Source of the DNA: Solenopsis invicta
Lineage: Eukaryota > Arthropoda > Insecta > Hymenoptera > Formicidae
Length of the DNA stretch: 64,000 bases
NCBI RefSeq assembly: GCF_016802725.1
Contig: NC_052667.1
Coordinates: forward strand, 21,350,346 to 21,414,345
Reading direction: 5' to 3'
The translations under genes were made by a program, and so were the position numbers. The notes beneath the pieces are model-generated. The model did no database searches. It had not been told where the DNA came from and saw nothing but the letters and a program-made list of their open reading frames with translations. Every line of letters starts with the position of its first letter. Within the stretch, counting starts at the first letter, position 1. Shown here piece after piece: positions 47,531 to 60,900 of this stretch.

Positions 47531-47609
47531 CGGCAGCGGGGGCTGTAACTCTTGCAAAAGAGTACTGATTAACTTACGAAAGTCACGAATGGGCTCCGCC
47601 CCGCTGCCG
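47531..47609. repeat. 11-bp inverted repeat enclosing a second hairpin
   Basis: CGGCAGCGGGG at 47,531-47,541 is the exact reverse complement of 47,599-47,609. Inside, ACTCTT at 47,548-47,553 pairs with AAGAGT at 47,558-47,563 around a GCAA tetraloop of the GNRA class. The 79-bp unit could fold as a compound structure in RNA. No known family is recognised. Confidence 0.7.
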
Positions 47610-49776
47610 CGGATGGGCACGTTTTGCTTGCTGTTCTTTACAGGTTACACGGGCGGCACCGGCTCGCATCATAGTTATTCTTTAGCGGAATGTTTTTGCA
47701 TCACTTTGCATGTTCAAGGATGCTAAAGTTCCTTGTCGTATCCTAGTACGCCGCAAAGAAAAGTCATTGCGTCACTTCACGCACGCGGCAATCTCAAGTA
47801 GCGGTGTTTCATCACTGTTATTCTTGCCGCACCGACTTGTTCGTTTTATTTCGCACATTGCTGTTTCCAATTTGAATACAGTATAGCAGAAAAACGCGTT
47901 ACATTCCAAGGCTTGCACTTGGAATATCATGATTAGGATAGAATATTGAAAAAGATCGCATGTAGCATCGAGTATAATAATTTGCTAAAAATGTATTATT
48001 CGATTGACGATATTTCCAGTCTATCACTATAAACGCGATGCATCTACGAATCTTCTCACATGTAGTCGTCGTCATCAAAATTTCGCTGATCAACGCGACA
48101 CGAAAGTGCATAGAACTGTATAATTGACCTATTTAAATATACGTCAGCAGGTGCGACAGTTATGTCTCGAGACGGCGTTATCGACCCCCGTAGAACAGTA
48201 AGGGAAAGCATCCTTGCATGTATCACCGCGACTCAGACAAAGCTCCGCAATTAACTCACCGAGACCCATGCGCCCGCGGCGGTTAAGACGAACTATCGGA
48301 TGAGGGGCAACGAGGAAGTGGCTCTTGTATCAAATCGCACGTTCCCCGTGAGTAATCGCTGTTATTCCTAGACAATTTCCCCCGTCTCGACTGTACGTGA
48401 CACGTTCGCTCGAAGGGTTCTCCGCGAAATTGCCGCTAATTCGTTTGTCTTACTGCGAAAAGTGCTTCTCGCATCGGGAAACCGTCGTCAGCTGCGCGCA
48501 CGTTTGGTCGCATAATATTGCCGCTGTTGCTCTCCTTTTCCCGCTTTCCTTTTCGAAAGATAACACAGAGCGAACTCGCTCGAGCACTGTCTATAGATAA
48601 TTTCGTAAATATTAGTACGTGTAATAATTACGACAGGTGGTTATTAATTATGTGCCGAACTTAATTTGCCTTAGCCCGAGGCACGTGCTTGTGATAAAAT
48701 AGTAGATAGATACAGTCTACTGCGCGGTATAACTTAAATTCAACACTAATTGCACACCCCAATTAGTTACATGCGTAAACAGTAAATTATGATAATGTAT
48801 GGATGCGAGAGACAATGTATTTGACCCGGTCGAATGCATAACCGGCTCTGCCCTCGCCCCCTTGCCCTCGCCGGATCGCTATTATACGCGTTCATGTCTA
48901 ACGTATAACAAAACCGCAGTAGCCGTGGATAGATTGCGAGCAGATATGCGAAAGAGCGAAAGGGGGTGCTGGAAGAAGCAAAATGCGTGAGAAAAAGAGC
49001 GGACGGAGTGAAACAGAAGTAGAGAGAAAGAGAGAGAAAGACAGAAGGGCCGTTATACCAGCGACTCCTGAAACCAGCAGGCTCTTCGTGCCGTCGGTGC
49101 TTTCTGACGCAACATAATGTGACGACTATTGTGCTAAAGTTAGTAGCGGTGGGTTATTCAGCGGCGGCATTTCCATGCAAAGCTTCCCGGATGAAGCCCA
49201 GACAGAGAAGAGTAGCCGCGGGTGCCGCGCAAACCTCTCCGTATCCTGGTCCTCTAACTGCACTTCGCCGTCGGCCCTTCCTACCCGTCCTCTTTACGGT
49301 CAGGGTCCCTCATCCTACATCCACCTGCTCTATGCGCTCTATCCTACCGCGCCCCCATCCCAGTGTCATCCCCTTTCGCTAGTTGTCCTGCTACGCGCCA
49401 TGGAGCTACATTTTACTTCATTGTGCGCCGAGCTTATCCATGGCCGCCCGCGCGATTCTGATAACGAACGGCCGTGAAACATTTTCTCCGATGATTTTAT
49501 TTTTAAAATTCACCGCGTGTTTTCGCTCAACCGTTTCGTTCAAAAGCATTCGGATCAATGTTAGCGGCAGTATCAAGAGTAAAGGCAAAAATTCTATTAC
49601 GAAAAGCATGATTATTAATATTGCAATAGAAATGGTTACGTGGTATAGTAATAATTAAAATGTGATAAATTTCTTATGTAAAAAATATTTTATGTAAGAA
49701 ATTATTACACTGCTTCTAATTAATAGTAGAGGAAGTTGCTGAATGAGTATCATTTAACTTACTTTTTATTATATTT
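47610..49776. other. Non-coding stretch, nothing recognised
   Basis: An acceptor-like TTCTTTACAG followed by GTTACA lies at 47,634-47,649. A GA-rich part lies at about 49,017-49,045. Overlapping frames of up to 100 codons near 49,120-49,660 have no recognised product. Confidence 0.5.
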
Positions 49777-49970
49777 GTATTTGATATCGAATTTATGAAT
49801 TAAAATAATTAAAAATATAAGGAATCATTAACTAATAATTTATCAAAAAAATCAAATATTTAATAATTAATAAATAACAATAATGAAAAGATACGAATGT
49901 CGAATAAAACTGGCTTAAATTTATTTTTGCAATTGACGTTTTATTCATATTAATTATTAGTTTTATTATT
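49777..49970 (-). repeat. Dispersed repeat family A, copy 2 (inverted relative to copy 1)
   Basis: Read on this strand it matches the reverse complement of 1,583-1,806. The blocks GAATTAAAATAATTAAAAAT, CAAATATTTAATAATTAATA and ACAATAATGAAAA, and a GGCTTAAATTTATT block followed by TGCAATTGAC, are in the corresponding order. It lacks about 20 bp present in the other copy. It lies in an AT-rich stretch from 49,640 to 50,260. Confidence 0.75.
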
Positions 49971-50822
49971 TCCACTTATCGGCCTTACGTTAACATCATT
50001 TATTGTAATAAAATGTGTGTGGTGATACAATTTGAAAAACTTGATAGATTTTATAAAAATATTCATTTAATCTTTATAATAACTGCAAATATGTAAATAA
50101 AAAGATTCTACAATAAACCTTTTATAAAAATAAAAAAATTTAATATAAAATTGTATAATTACATTATCAACTACATAAATTGATTAAAAATTGACATCAG
50201 TTGTATCTGAATTTTTTTAGTGTTGTTAGCATGTACGAATAAAAACAAAATCTCTTAAAAAATTGAACTACAATTCAGGCAACCACATTCAGCAACTCTC
50301 CTCTAAAATACCCAAGTTTACGTACTCATTATACAACCCGCCTCGTTCCTCATCGAGTGATTACGGGCATAACTTGGTATCGTCCTTGTACAACGGCAGA
50401 AAAGAGATAGCGAGAAAAAAAAATACTAATGGAACGCGGGAAATGATTAAACTAAATGCGCGGAGATGTTAATGGGGTGAGCAGCGTGTAATTGAACGCG
50501 AGACATGGGAATACCCGGCCATAGCCGCAGCTTTATTTCTTACTCAATGGGCGACGCAGACAGCAATTCCCAGAGAAATACGTTCCACTTTCGCGAAGTC
50601 AAGGCCGTTAATGCAAACCACCAAACTGCTAGAACGCTCCTTTCCTGCAGCTTAATCACTTAAGTTCCGCCTTTATCAGCCGTGTTTCGACGAACTCCGC
50701 GAGGTACTGAAACTTAGATCCCTATATCGGTAAACTATAGCCGAATGCATCTTCTCTCTGTAAGATATACTTATCCGCAGCAGGGAGTGAGAGAGAAAGG
50801 TGGCGGCGCGGGCGGGAGGAAG

Positions 50823-50826
<4 letters not shown>
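49971..50826. other. Non-coding stretch, AT-rich then mixed
   Basis: Nearly pure A/T to 50,260. I see no function in the rest. Confidence 0.5.

Positions 50827-50858
<32 letters not shown>
50827..50858 (+). repeat. (GA)n microsatellite
   Basis: A pure GA array of about 32 bp. Confidence 0.97.
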
Positions 50859-50861
<3 letters not shown>

Positions 50862-51692
50862 AGAGTAATGAATAGACGCTCTGACCGTCCTTATAACGGA
50901 CCGTTTCGTAGCGCAACAGATAACGGAGCAAACAAACGGTCAAAGGCAAGGATGTCATGAATAAAACGGAGCTAGTCGCTTTGCTTTTCGCTACGCGCGG
51001 CCCTGAAACAGAATTCGCTCGTACCGTCGTCCTATCAATGAATAAATTATTATGATAACCTGTAGCAAACACACGCACATCCACGCATCGAGTTTCATCC
51101 CTGCGTCTGCGGAACTACCGTGCATTATAATCACATATAATAATGTTCGTATCTATTCTAATTATACTCCATATTACGCATGAAATTTCATACGTCGAAT
51201 AAATAACAAATGAGCGTCCAACGTGCATTACAATATAAATTGCGCCTACGGTAATGAACGTTACAATGCTCCGTTAATAATCGAACCCGCGTCCGCGGCG
51301 TACGAGGAGAAGTCCGCGAAATTTGGGGTATCGAGGCGGAACGACCTGACACGAGACTCTGACGAATTTCCCGTGCCCCGCAGGAAATATTGCTTTGCGT
51401 GATTCTTATATACATCGGACGGGAACGGCGCTGAATCCTCGCGCCGCCCGTCGTCGCGCACGCGAACAATCGTACGGGCCGATAAATAATAAAAGCTCGG
51501 AGACCTCGGGGGCGATTTTTCACGTATCTTCGCTCCGTATTCGGCGGACTGAAGGTGGGAGGCCGCTGGTGGATGGGAGAAAGTCGAATAGGGGATTTTC
51601 CTTGGGGATACTCCAATATCCTGGGAAGAGTACGTATATCTATACACGCGCGCCCCCCTTTCAACCCACGAATTTTATTAACGTATCGACGA
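50859..51692. other. Non-coding stretch, nothing recognised
   Basis: Minus frames of 128 and 158 codons overlap in different phases at 51,188-51,664 and lack recognisable domains. Confidence 0.5.
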
Positions 51693-51713
51693 CGGCGGCG
51701 GCGGCGGCGGCGG
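51693..51713 (+). repeat. (CGG)7 trinucleotide run
   Basis: Seven CGG units. The poly-alanine and poly-arginine frames across it are spurious. Confidence 0.95.
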
Positions 51714-54700
51714 CTGCTACGTAACGTAGCGGCACGAAGGCAGAACGGCGAAGGAGTGGCGGATTTAAAGGGCCCTTTCCCCCGTGCGCACTACCAGGCG
51801 GGGATGCGGGCAGGGTGTGAGTTGGGAGCCTCGCGCCGCATAATGTATAACATCATCTTTTACGATATCTCTTTCTGAGGCGCACCGGAGTATAGGTAAT
51901 GCACGGTATTGTATTTTGCGATTGCATTTTCAGAGACGTCCGCCTGCGCTTTGAATATAAAGTGGCTCGACCGAGCGGTGCGCTTGTTTCACGTGCGGCA
52001 GCGTGCGCCGCTGCCGTCTCTCGCCGGCCGTACCAAATAGATACGGTGCTACTGGCAGCTGCGCCAGACTGCACGGTAACCATCCGTTATTATCGCGCTC
52101 AGAGTCGGTAGATACTTCTCGAGTGTGTTGCGATCAGAAGTCACTTTTGCGACGATACCCGGGCTAAATCGTTTCGTCGATTCTTGTACACGTCGAGTCT
52201 TTCGCCGTAAAGCGAAAGCAGTCGTGCTCTCACGCAATAAATCACAGTGATACAGTTAAAAGTGAATATTATATAGATCGTTATATTAATCGATATGTGA
52301 CGTTTAATATAATTCAATATAATTTTTTTTCGTGCACGTAATAAGTTCTAAAAGCTTCGCGGTGTCTAAATTTAACGCGCGATATCGGTGGAAACGGAGA
52401 GCTTACGAGAAATATGACTGCACAATATGCGGTTACAAAGGGAAGAGTACTCGTGAAAGGTTTTCGATTCGCCGATTGATAGCGTACGTCTCTCTGCGGT
52501 TATACCGCAAATCCTCTCGTTTCAAGGAACAAGGAGGTGGAGTCGTTTCGCGGCGATGGCCATGGTTCCACTCGCGTAAAAATGGGAATGGTAATAGTTG
52601 AAAGCGTTGTAGGGTGAGGGACGGCGCTTAAGGGACGGGTAGGGGGCATTTCTGTGATAAATTAATCGTCGATTTCCGACGATTACAATTTGGTATGCTT
52701 CCAAATCGCTCGCACCCTTTTTGTGGCGGTGAATTTTAGCCGTGTGCATTTTTCATCCGGCGCGTTGCGGCTCTCAAAAAGAGGATATCCATCTTCCCTA
52801 GAGGCTGCCGGCCCTCCACGGTATCCCAACCGTATAACCCACCTCTGCAACCGTCTTTCTCTACCTTTCTTTCCCGTCGTTCCCTTTCCCTGTTCTCCGC
52901 GCTACCCCGCGCCCGACTGCCGCCTCGTCGGCTGAGACTGGCTCGCTTCCAAAAATATTATAAAATTCCCAATTACGTGGCATAGATTGGCGAGGTAAAT
53001 TGCCCCTGGTGCGCGGCGGTGGCGGGCGGCAAGACGACGGTCACTCCCCCTCGTCCTGTGCCCCGACGTCGCCGCGCTACACCCTTCGTCGCTGCCCCGA
53101 CGCCGACGTCGGCGACCGAATCGAACAGGGAACCGGATTCTCCGCTCCTCTCCAATCGGTAATCCATTACCGTGACGCGATTGGGTAATTGCAGGTGAGC
53201 GGCCTATCTAGAAACGTGCCCTCCGACGTGACTGCCTTCGCCCGCGCGCTGCGCTCGGTCCTCCTCGGCCGCCTTCACCCCCACAAAATTCAGGGTCCCG
53301 ACCCTCTCCGTTCGGTCGATACTTCCTCTAATTAAACACCGGGGGCACAATGACAAATCTACCTTGTAGCTCGGCCCCGTCGCCGGTTACGACAGCGAAT
53401 ACCGCCGCCGCGCCGCCGCCGCTGCGCCGGTCCGTGGCATAGCGACCCATGCCGGCCCAGGAATCCAGTAATTCGGTTAATCTAAGGTTGGTTGTTGCGA
53501 AACGCGACTTGGAATAAATCACTCGTCCCTTGACTGCTGTAGTCCTCCCGGAACCTCCTTCTCGCTTCTCCGAGGGAGGTAGAATAAACCGAGAACAGAA
53601 CAACGTCCTCCCGCCTGTGAGCATCACGCCACTGAGATAAACTTATCTTCATTGTACGTGGACACTTTGATAGTATAACAGATTACTCCTCCGATTACTT
53701 GAGTTTTATCAAAAACTTCTCCTACAGTTTACCGCATAAATATTACGTTATCGTTTCTTAATTAAGCTGTAAAAGTCTCTTCGGCTCTCGAGTTTTAACG
53801 TTTTAACCATCATCGTTACGGCGATATATTCGCCAACGATTGATACAGCATTCTGGATAATTCCGTGACTGGGCACGTCATTATGGTGATAAGAGGCAAT
53901 TTACATTTCTATATTTTCCCTCTCGACGCGATCCATTCGCGGTCACGCCATTTCGTAGACCGAGGCACTGAAATTCTCCTGGATCGTTACTCAAGGCCGA
54001 TCTGACAGGTATAAAGCGAGAAGCAGAGCGAACAACCTCATCGGTGGTCAGACGTACTCGTAGCCTGTCGCCATTAATACAGGGCTTGCTCCTATGATAT
54101 GGAGTCGCGCAATTAAGTATCATCCATTTTCCATGCGAGCGTGTTAATCTACCGTGCTACCACATATACGTACTTTCGATTCTGTTTCCCAACTTCAATT
54201 ACACTGAAAAACTATTGCTGAGTCCGCGGTATAATATTGATCCTTTTTTCTAGAACTATCTCCACAGTCATGATTTTTTTTCTTTTTTATTTAAAAGGGG
54301 GGAAACTATAACTAATGGAAACTATCACAATACCAGAGATACTATATGGATGTAAGACTCGTAAAAAAAAGCATATTTCTCGATTTAACTCAGACATTGT
54401 TCTGCGGCCCGGTCGATAAACAGCTTGCGTAAAAAAGGGATAACTTTTTAACGAGCGAATTAACTTCGTTCTTCGTTTTGACGTAAACACCATAAAAAGA
54501 GCCAAACCCATAAAAATTATATTTACGACGCCTCAACGAATCTCTATAGTCTGTCAGTTCTTTGCGCAAAACGAGGACGTTACTTTCCAGAGTATCAAAA
54601 TTCTCATTTGCTTGTTCTTCGTATAATATCGCTTATCACTTTTGGAAATCTTTATCAAATCTTTGCCTTCTTGATTAACTTAATAATAACGTTTAATGAA

Positions 54701-56800
54701 CTATTTTAATCCTTATCATTATTTACCTCTCCAATATCCCTAAACAGAAGAACCTTTCGCAGGACAAATCTCCAAGCGTGATGTCGCTGGACATTATCCC
54801 GTAAAAAAATTTAATAACAGAGAAGTACAAGCTGAACTTTTTTTCTGTCTGACTTGCACAGCGCATATGATGCTCGTAACGTATGTATCTTCATCGAGTG
54901 CGGTTCGGCGTTTAAGAAAAATTTAGCCTACTCAAATAAAAAAGTCGCCCTGGCCGAGACCCGAAGGATACTCCGCCTTAGGAGTCACCGTGCACCTGGT
55001 GCAGACCCGCGATATATCCGGCAAAACATAGCCTTCGAAGTTCCCGCTGGGCTTTGCCGCTCCTGAAGTTGGACCGTTCGGAGACTCGTAAACACATAGG
55101 ACGCACCTGGGACTCGATGTCTTTACCGATAATGCGACGCCTATACACGCGGTACCATAACTCACAATTCTAAATATTTAACGCGCGGCTGCTGCTTCGC
55201 CCTTCGGCCCCTGTGTTTCTCCCTTTCCGACGACGCGAGTGCGTTCCGCTTATACGTATGTATTCGTTTCCCGAGTCAACAGCGGGGCGCATTGAATTAT
55301 GGACAGACCAATCTTCCGTCGGGTGGGCAGTAAACGTAGCTCTAAATTTCGTCGAGTATTACGTAGACGTAATGTGTGGAGAACATGTGCAATTTGATTA
55401 TGAATTAACCTAAATTATCACCGAAAATGAGGCAGAGGACATTGTGATAAATCTGATTTATATAAAGTACAATGATATTAGTCACATTTACACTTTTCAT
55501 CGCAAATAAAATTATATTTAAATTCTCATGTGTTTCATAATGTAAAATAATTTTGAATAATTAGAAAGAAGGAATTATCATTATTTAATTACTATTTTTA
55601 GGAAACAATTTAAGTTCACTTTATGTAAATTTTAGTAGCAACTTTCGATTGTATATTTGGTAAAAAATAAAATTGAAAGTACTATACATGAGTGCATTAC
55701 GCGGTGCGAAAACTTCTTGGTAGCAAAGTTCCGAAATACTAGGTTCTGAGTCATTTCTTTTCGCAGCTTTTTTTATCACCTTCGGCAAGCTCGCGTTAAA
55801 CTTCATCGTCTTAATGTCGCGTGTCCGCGATCTCCGGCTCGTCGTATGCGAGAGACTCGTTGAGTTACTCAGACTGGACGAACGTCTCTGGAACACGTCG
55901 CGCTCTCGAGCTAATCGTTATTTTGCGTGGACAGTACGGGTGATCGATGCGAGGTACGGGTCGAGAAGGGCGCGCGACGCGCGGAGGGTGGAATAAGGGC
56001 GGCGCTCGACGCGCGAGGGGGGTAAAATCAATGATGGCCTCTTGAAAATTTCACCAGTCAAAACGGCAGAAATAGTCGTCGCTCTGCCCTCGCGCGCCGT
56101 TTTAAAGGAGCAACGCCGCCACCGTCGCCGCCACCACCGCATCCCGACCTCTTTTCGAGCGCGGGCGTGCTCGAAAATTTATAAATTTCTATAATATATT
56201 GACGCCGGCTCCGGCGGAGTTCCGGCCAATTTCTGCATACGTGTCTTCCCATGCCGCACGTATACACTCGCACGTACACTCGCGCATGCTACGTACGTAC
56301 AGCGTGCGGAGTCACGGATAGATTTCAAATATGCAGAGATTGTTCTTCGAAATGGAGTGCAGCTGCGACCCTCGGGGTGTCGCGAATCGGGGTAAAAAAT
56401 GGATGAGAAACGAACGCGGCGGGGTAAAGTGTGGAGCGTATCGGTTGTCGCGCAGCAACATGTGTTAACGTATTCACCGAGCGCGATGTGCAACAATGTT
56501 TTTCCGCCGGCGAGACAGGAAATATAAATTACGCTCGAATTATGAAGAGATCTGCCCTCATAATCTCTCTCTGTCTGCAACTAACATTTGCTTGTTACAT
56601 TATATCATTAGATTCTCATGTCTCTCACCTATTATATTCACAGAATTATTTATATCGCACAAAATATTGAAAAAACTTTTTAAAAATAGAAAATGTTTTC
56701 TCAATATTTTCTTAAAAGAAATTACTTTTAATATAGTAAGTTTCAATAATTTTATTTCCAATAATTAAATAAAACTAAAGATCGTACGCTATATTTATAT
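51714..56800. other. Long non-coding stretch, nothing firmly recognised
   Basis: CpG-rich at 51,720-52,200 and 52,400-53,640, AT-rich at 54,140-54,900 and 55,430-55,720. A donor consensus CAG followed by GTGAGC lies at 53,192-53,200. An acceptor-like GCATTTTCAG lies near 51,922-51,931. A CTTTCGC/GCGAAAG stem lies at about 52,199-52,218. A 66-codon + frame at 55,213-55,413 has ordinary amino-acid composition in its second half but matches nothing I know. Confidence 0.5.
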
Positions 56801-56943
56801 CCAAACAAATTTATTTTAATATATTATATATAATTTATGTATAATTATATATGTAATTATACCTAAATTAATATATATAATTATATATGAATTTATATAT
56901 AATTAATTACCTCTTAAATTAATTTAGTTTAAGAGGTAATTAT
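56801..56943. repeat. AT-rich palindromic tract ending in a 15-bp perfect hairpin
   Basis: Repeated ATTATATAT/AATTATATA units lead into TAATTACCTCTTAAA at 56,905-56,919. This pairs exactly with 56,929-56,943 around a 9-base loop. It could be one end of an old foldback element, but no partner end was found. Confidence 0.7.
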
Positions 56944-57703
56944 TTTTCACTAGATGTTTAATATTGAACACTAAGAAATTGATGAATGTTTCCTTGCAAC
57001 ATTTTCAAACATTCTTCCATAAAGACATTTTTCAGTAGTATAAAGTGATATATAAATTGCTGAATTCATTTTAACTCAATTGAGTTTTTGAAACTCCAAA
57101 TTAAACCAGATAAGACAGATGAAGTTGTATCTTGTCGAGTTAGAAGATCCATATGGAGATGTTCATATATCCCGACCTCGAAACGCTCGAAACTTCGCGT
57201 CGTATATAGCAATCGCGAAGTGGAAAACTTCGAGTCGCATTAGGCGAGTCAGAGCGCGGGGTTTGAGGGAAGATAGTGATCGATTTCGTTTTACATCGGA
57301 GACTGTCGAGCGTCTCGCGCCGAATTTCAATGTAACGGAGCTCTATAAAAGTCGGAAGAAAGTCGGGTTGTTTGCCCAGAACTACCCGTAATGACATCCG
57401 ATAAATCAAAGGCGCTTCAATCTATGTATAACACGTTACAGAATCGTAGCTTATCGTAGCATGGTTTACTTTACGATTTATTTCACGGCGCGGCGCGCGA
57501 AATGCGTCGAAGCACCGCAGAACCTCACGCACTGTTGTCGCACAGAATCACGGAAACATCTAGTGCGACCGGTCGCCGTCAGGATCGTTCCGCTTTTCAA
57601 CGGAAATTATCGGACCACGGTGAATGTAATCCGTGTAACTATTCCCCAGAGAATGAGAATGCAATCGAGCACTTGCCGGGTTTCTCTCTGGTTTCTCCTG
57701 CAG
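56944..57703. other. Non-coding stretch, nothing recognised
   Basis: AT-rich to 57,115, then CpG-rich. Complementary 90-codon frames at 57,119-57,409 lie on both strands. I see no function. Confidence 0.5.
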
Positions 57704-57923
57704 GATGGAGCAGGAAAACGGCACGACTGTCGCTAACCGCCATCGGGGTTCGTACACATCCATGCTTGTACGTCTGCACGCGCGAAAGTGTGTGTATGTG
57801 TCTGCCGCGAGGGTGAAAGACTGCGAGAAGGGTCAAGCAATGACGATCGCCAGGGGTGCTCCCGTCGCACTTTTCCGACTCATTTTCTCCGCCGATATCT
57901 CCCGTCTCCGTTCGTGCTCGTAA
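57704..57923 (+). other. Possible exon behind a good splice acceptor
   Basis: A strong pyrimidine tract, TTTCTCTCTGGTTTCTCCTG, runs into CAG at 57,701-57,703. The next bases hold an ATG at 57,705 that opens a 72-codon frame beginning MEQENGTTVANRHRGSY. A donor-like GTAAAT follows at about 57,920. The frame matches no family I know and upstream coding sequence is not evident, so it may equally be a cryptic acceptor in an intron. Confidence 0.15.
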
Positions 57924-60900
57924 ATGTGAACGGCCCTTAGGCGTCGGCGTGTCTGTCGTTACCGCGAGCATAACGGAGGACGAGCGGTAACGATGGCGGA
58001 GACGAGAATCCGAGGAGAGAGAAAGAGAGACAGAGAGAGAGAGAAAAAGAGAAAAAAAGTAGAACGAACGACGTTATCGTGATCCCCAGCGATCGACATT
58101 TTACGACTGACCCTAACGCGTGTCCGATATGACGAATAACGTCGCTCGATGGGCGCTAAAACGTTAGCGTGTGTGCTAGTATCGTCCGTTCCGTTTTCCA
58201 AGGTCCATTGAGTCTCTTCTCGTGGATGCCGAAAACCATGTCACACGAGTTGCGCCGCTCTAATTCAATTATTAAAGCGGTATTCTCGTTTTTTGGCTTC
58301 AAAAACTCGATTATTATTTTTCTTTTTTTACATTTTTTAATAGTTTGAAGCTTAAAAGAGAGACAACAGATTAAAGATAATAGATTGCAGAAATTTTTAT
58401 TAATGTAAAAAATTTTAAACGTGCCTTTTTTAAATAATATTGTTAAAAACTGTTGCCACGCGCGATAACTCATTTAGTTTTAATCTAATTCTAAATCCAA
58501 AAGTCTCAGAAAAATGAAAAAAAAAAAAACAGTGATTTTTTAAACCTGCTATTTTTTTAACTGAATTGTAGGTCAGATGAGAACAACATTTATATAGATT
58601 AAGAATTTCTTTTAATTTTTATTTTAGATGATTGATGTATCTCTTGAATCATGGCAACAGTAAGCCAGTATTTTTTTGACATGCATATAGACATGCAAAT
58701 AATTGCTACAATATTCTTTTTTATGTTTCGAAAAATATATAAAAAATATTCAAATATCAAAGAAGAAATATACCAAATTTCAAGTTTATAGCTTTTATAC
58801 TCTTTCTAAAAAAAAATTCCTAAAAAGAGTATAAAAATGGTATTGAAAGCGAGAATATACCTTTAATGCATCTTTACTATCGCTTTTTTAATTCGGTAAA
58901 ATAATGTTTTAATAACTCTTTTCTAAAAAAAATATTTTAATATATATATGTATTATATTATAGAAATTCATGCAATAATTTGATCTACGAATGCTAAAGA
59001 ATCACCCAAAAATAAAAAATTTTGGAATTGCAGAAAGAGAAAATTTATGTATTGTACTGCTTATTTATTCAAATAAATTCTTATTTTTTGCAAAAATGAT
59101 AATAGATACTACCATTTTGTTAAATTTATTTTTTGCTATTGCTAAAGGTTGTCTCTTGTGAATTGGTCTGGCTAAACTCTCTTAAATTTCTTTCATTAGA
59201 CTTCGAGATCACAATTTTTTATTAAGCTTTTTTAATATACTTTACTGTCTACACTGCCATTATATCTGCCACTTACTAATACAAGTGGAATTTTCTTTCT
59301 AAAGGGACAATAAAATTGTTTTTTCTCGCTCTTACTGCCCGTTTCTCTTTTTATTCCTCGGAGGAAGGAAAGCGACACGCTGAGTAGATATACTATCCAA
59401 TAGCATTGTTCGCACTTGCTTCTGCTTCCCAGCGCTCTTTATTTCTTATTTATACTCGCGCTCACAGATTGTAACAGCGCAATTACAATGAAAGCGCAGT
59501 TGTGATAGTGCGCTGCGATCGATCCGGCCAGCGGTGTAACAATGCAACGTACACATCTGTAACGCGTACGGAAGAGTTATAAAAATAACTCTGGCAAAAC
59601 ATCATTTCGGACAGCCTTCGAAATGTAAAATGGGTCGTGGAAAGAGGATCCCCCGTGAGCAGTAGCGCCCGCACCAGCTTTTACTCTCGTTGTCGCGAAA
59701 CAAAAAAGAAAAGGACGCGGTACATTCCTAATGAGATGCTCCACCGAAAAACCGGATCAATTGAATTATTCATTGAAAAGCCTCGCTCGTGTAAATGAGA
59801 TATAATGGCGGCACAGCCTTCCGTTCGATTTAATCGCGCAGAGTCACGCGTACACCAATTTCATTTGATACATGTTAATATGCTTTTCTGAGGCACATCT
59901 ATTTCCTTCCATTGTTTGGCCCACATTCACCAGCATACCTTCTTGCGGATACCTCATTCCTGCCTCGTTCGCAAATCACGGTTGTATGAATTAATATTTT
60001 AGCGCGCGATGTACATCCAATCATAAAGATTGCTCGACGCCACGAAGTTGTATATTTACATAAATGTATAACTTTATAAAAAGAACTGTGTAAAAACTGC
60101 ATCTCGATTACGCGAACAAAATATAAATACTTTGTCGCTTGGTTATTAAAAATAAATCGCTCTGGCATATAAAAAAAAATGCGTCAGTCGGAAATTACGA
60201 ATCAAATCGCAACGTGTGATGCCAGTTATTTCGGAGTCATTTAAAATTAAATATTAAAATATGTGACACGTGACAATTTTAAATTTAAAAACTGGTACGT
60301 TATATTCGACATGTATAATTCACGCGGTCATGTTATAAGTAGCTGTTTTATAAATCTTTAATATAGCTCTATGGATAGTTTTTAATATTTCTGTTAACGC
60401 TTTTCTTTCGTTTTATAAATTGGCATTTAATTTTTATCTAGGTGATGTGCATATATATCTTATGATAAGTATATTGCATTGTACGTAAACACACTTGTTG
60501 GATGAAAAACACAGAAGATCAATTTTTATCGCATTTTCATTGTATTCATTTTTCATGGAGTTAAACTATTTTAAAAATTCGATGCCACGTATGAAAGAAT
60601 GTCTATCTTTTGCATGTAATTTCATATCTGCATTATAAAAAAAAATACGAAAACGCGTGCAATAGTATTTTTCAAGTGAAGTATGCTAACTCCATTAGTA
60701 GTTCGTGATTGCGATCGATATAATCATTAATATCGCATTGCAGCGAAATGTTTTCAAAAACTGAAACTTTAGTGTTCCTGATGAAAACACGATGATTCAT
60801 CTCGTTCAACTAATTTGCGAGATATCGTTATTAATTACGAAAATGAAATTAATTTTGTTTCGAAATTGAGTTTCATGGTTTAAAGTAAAAATTACAATAT

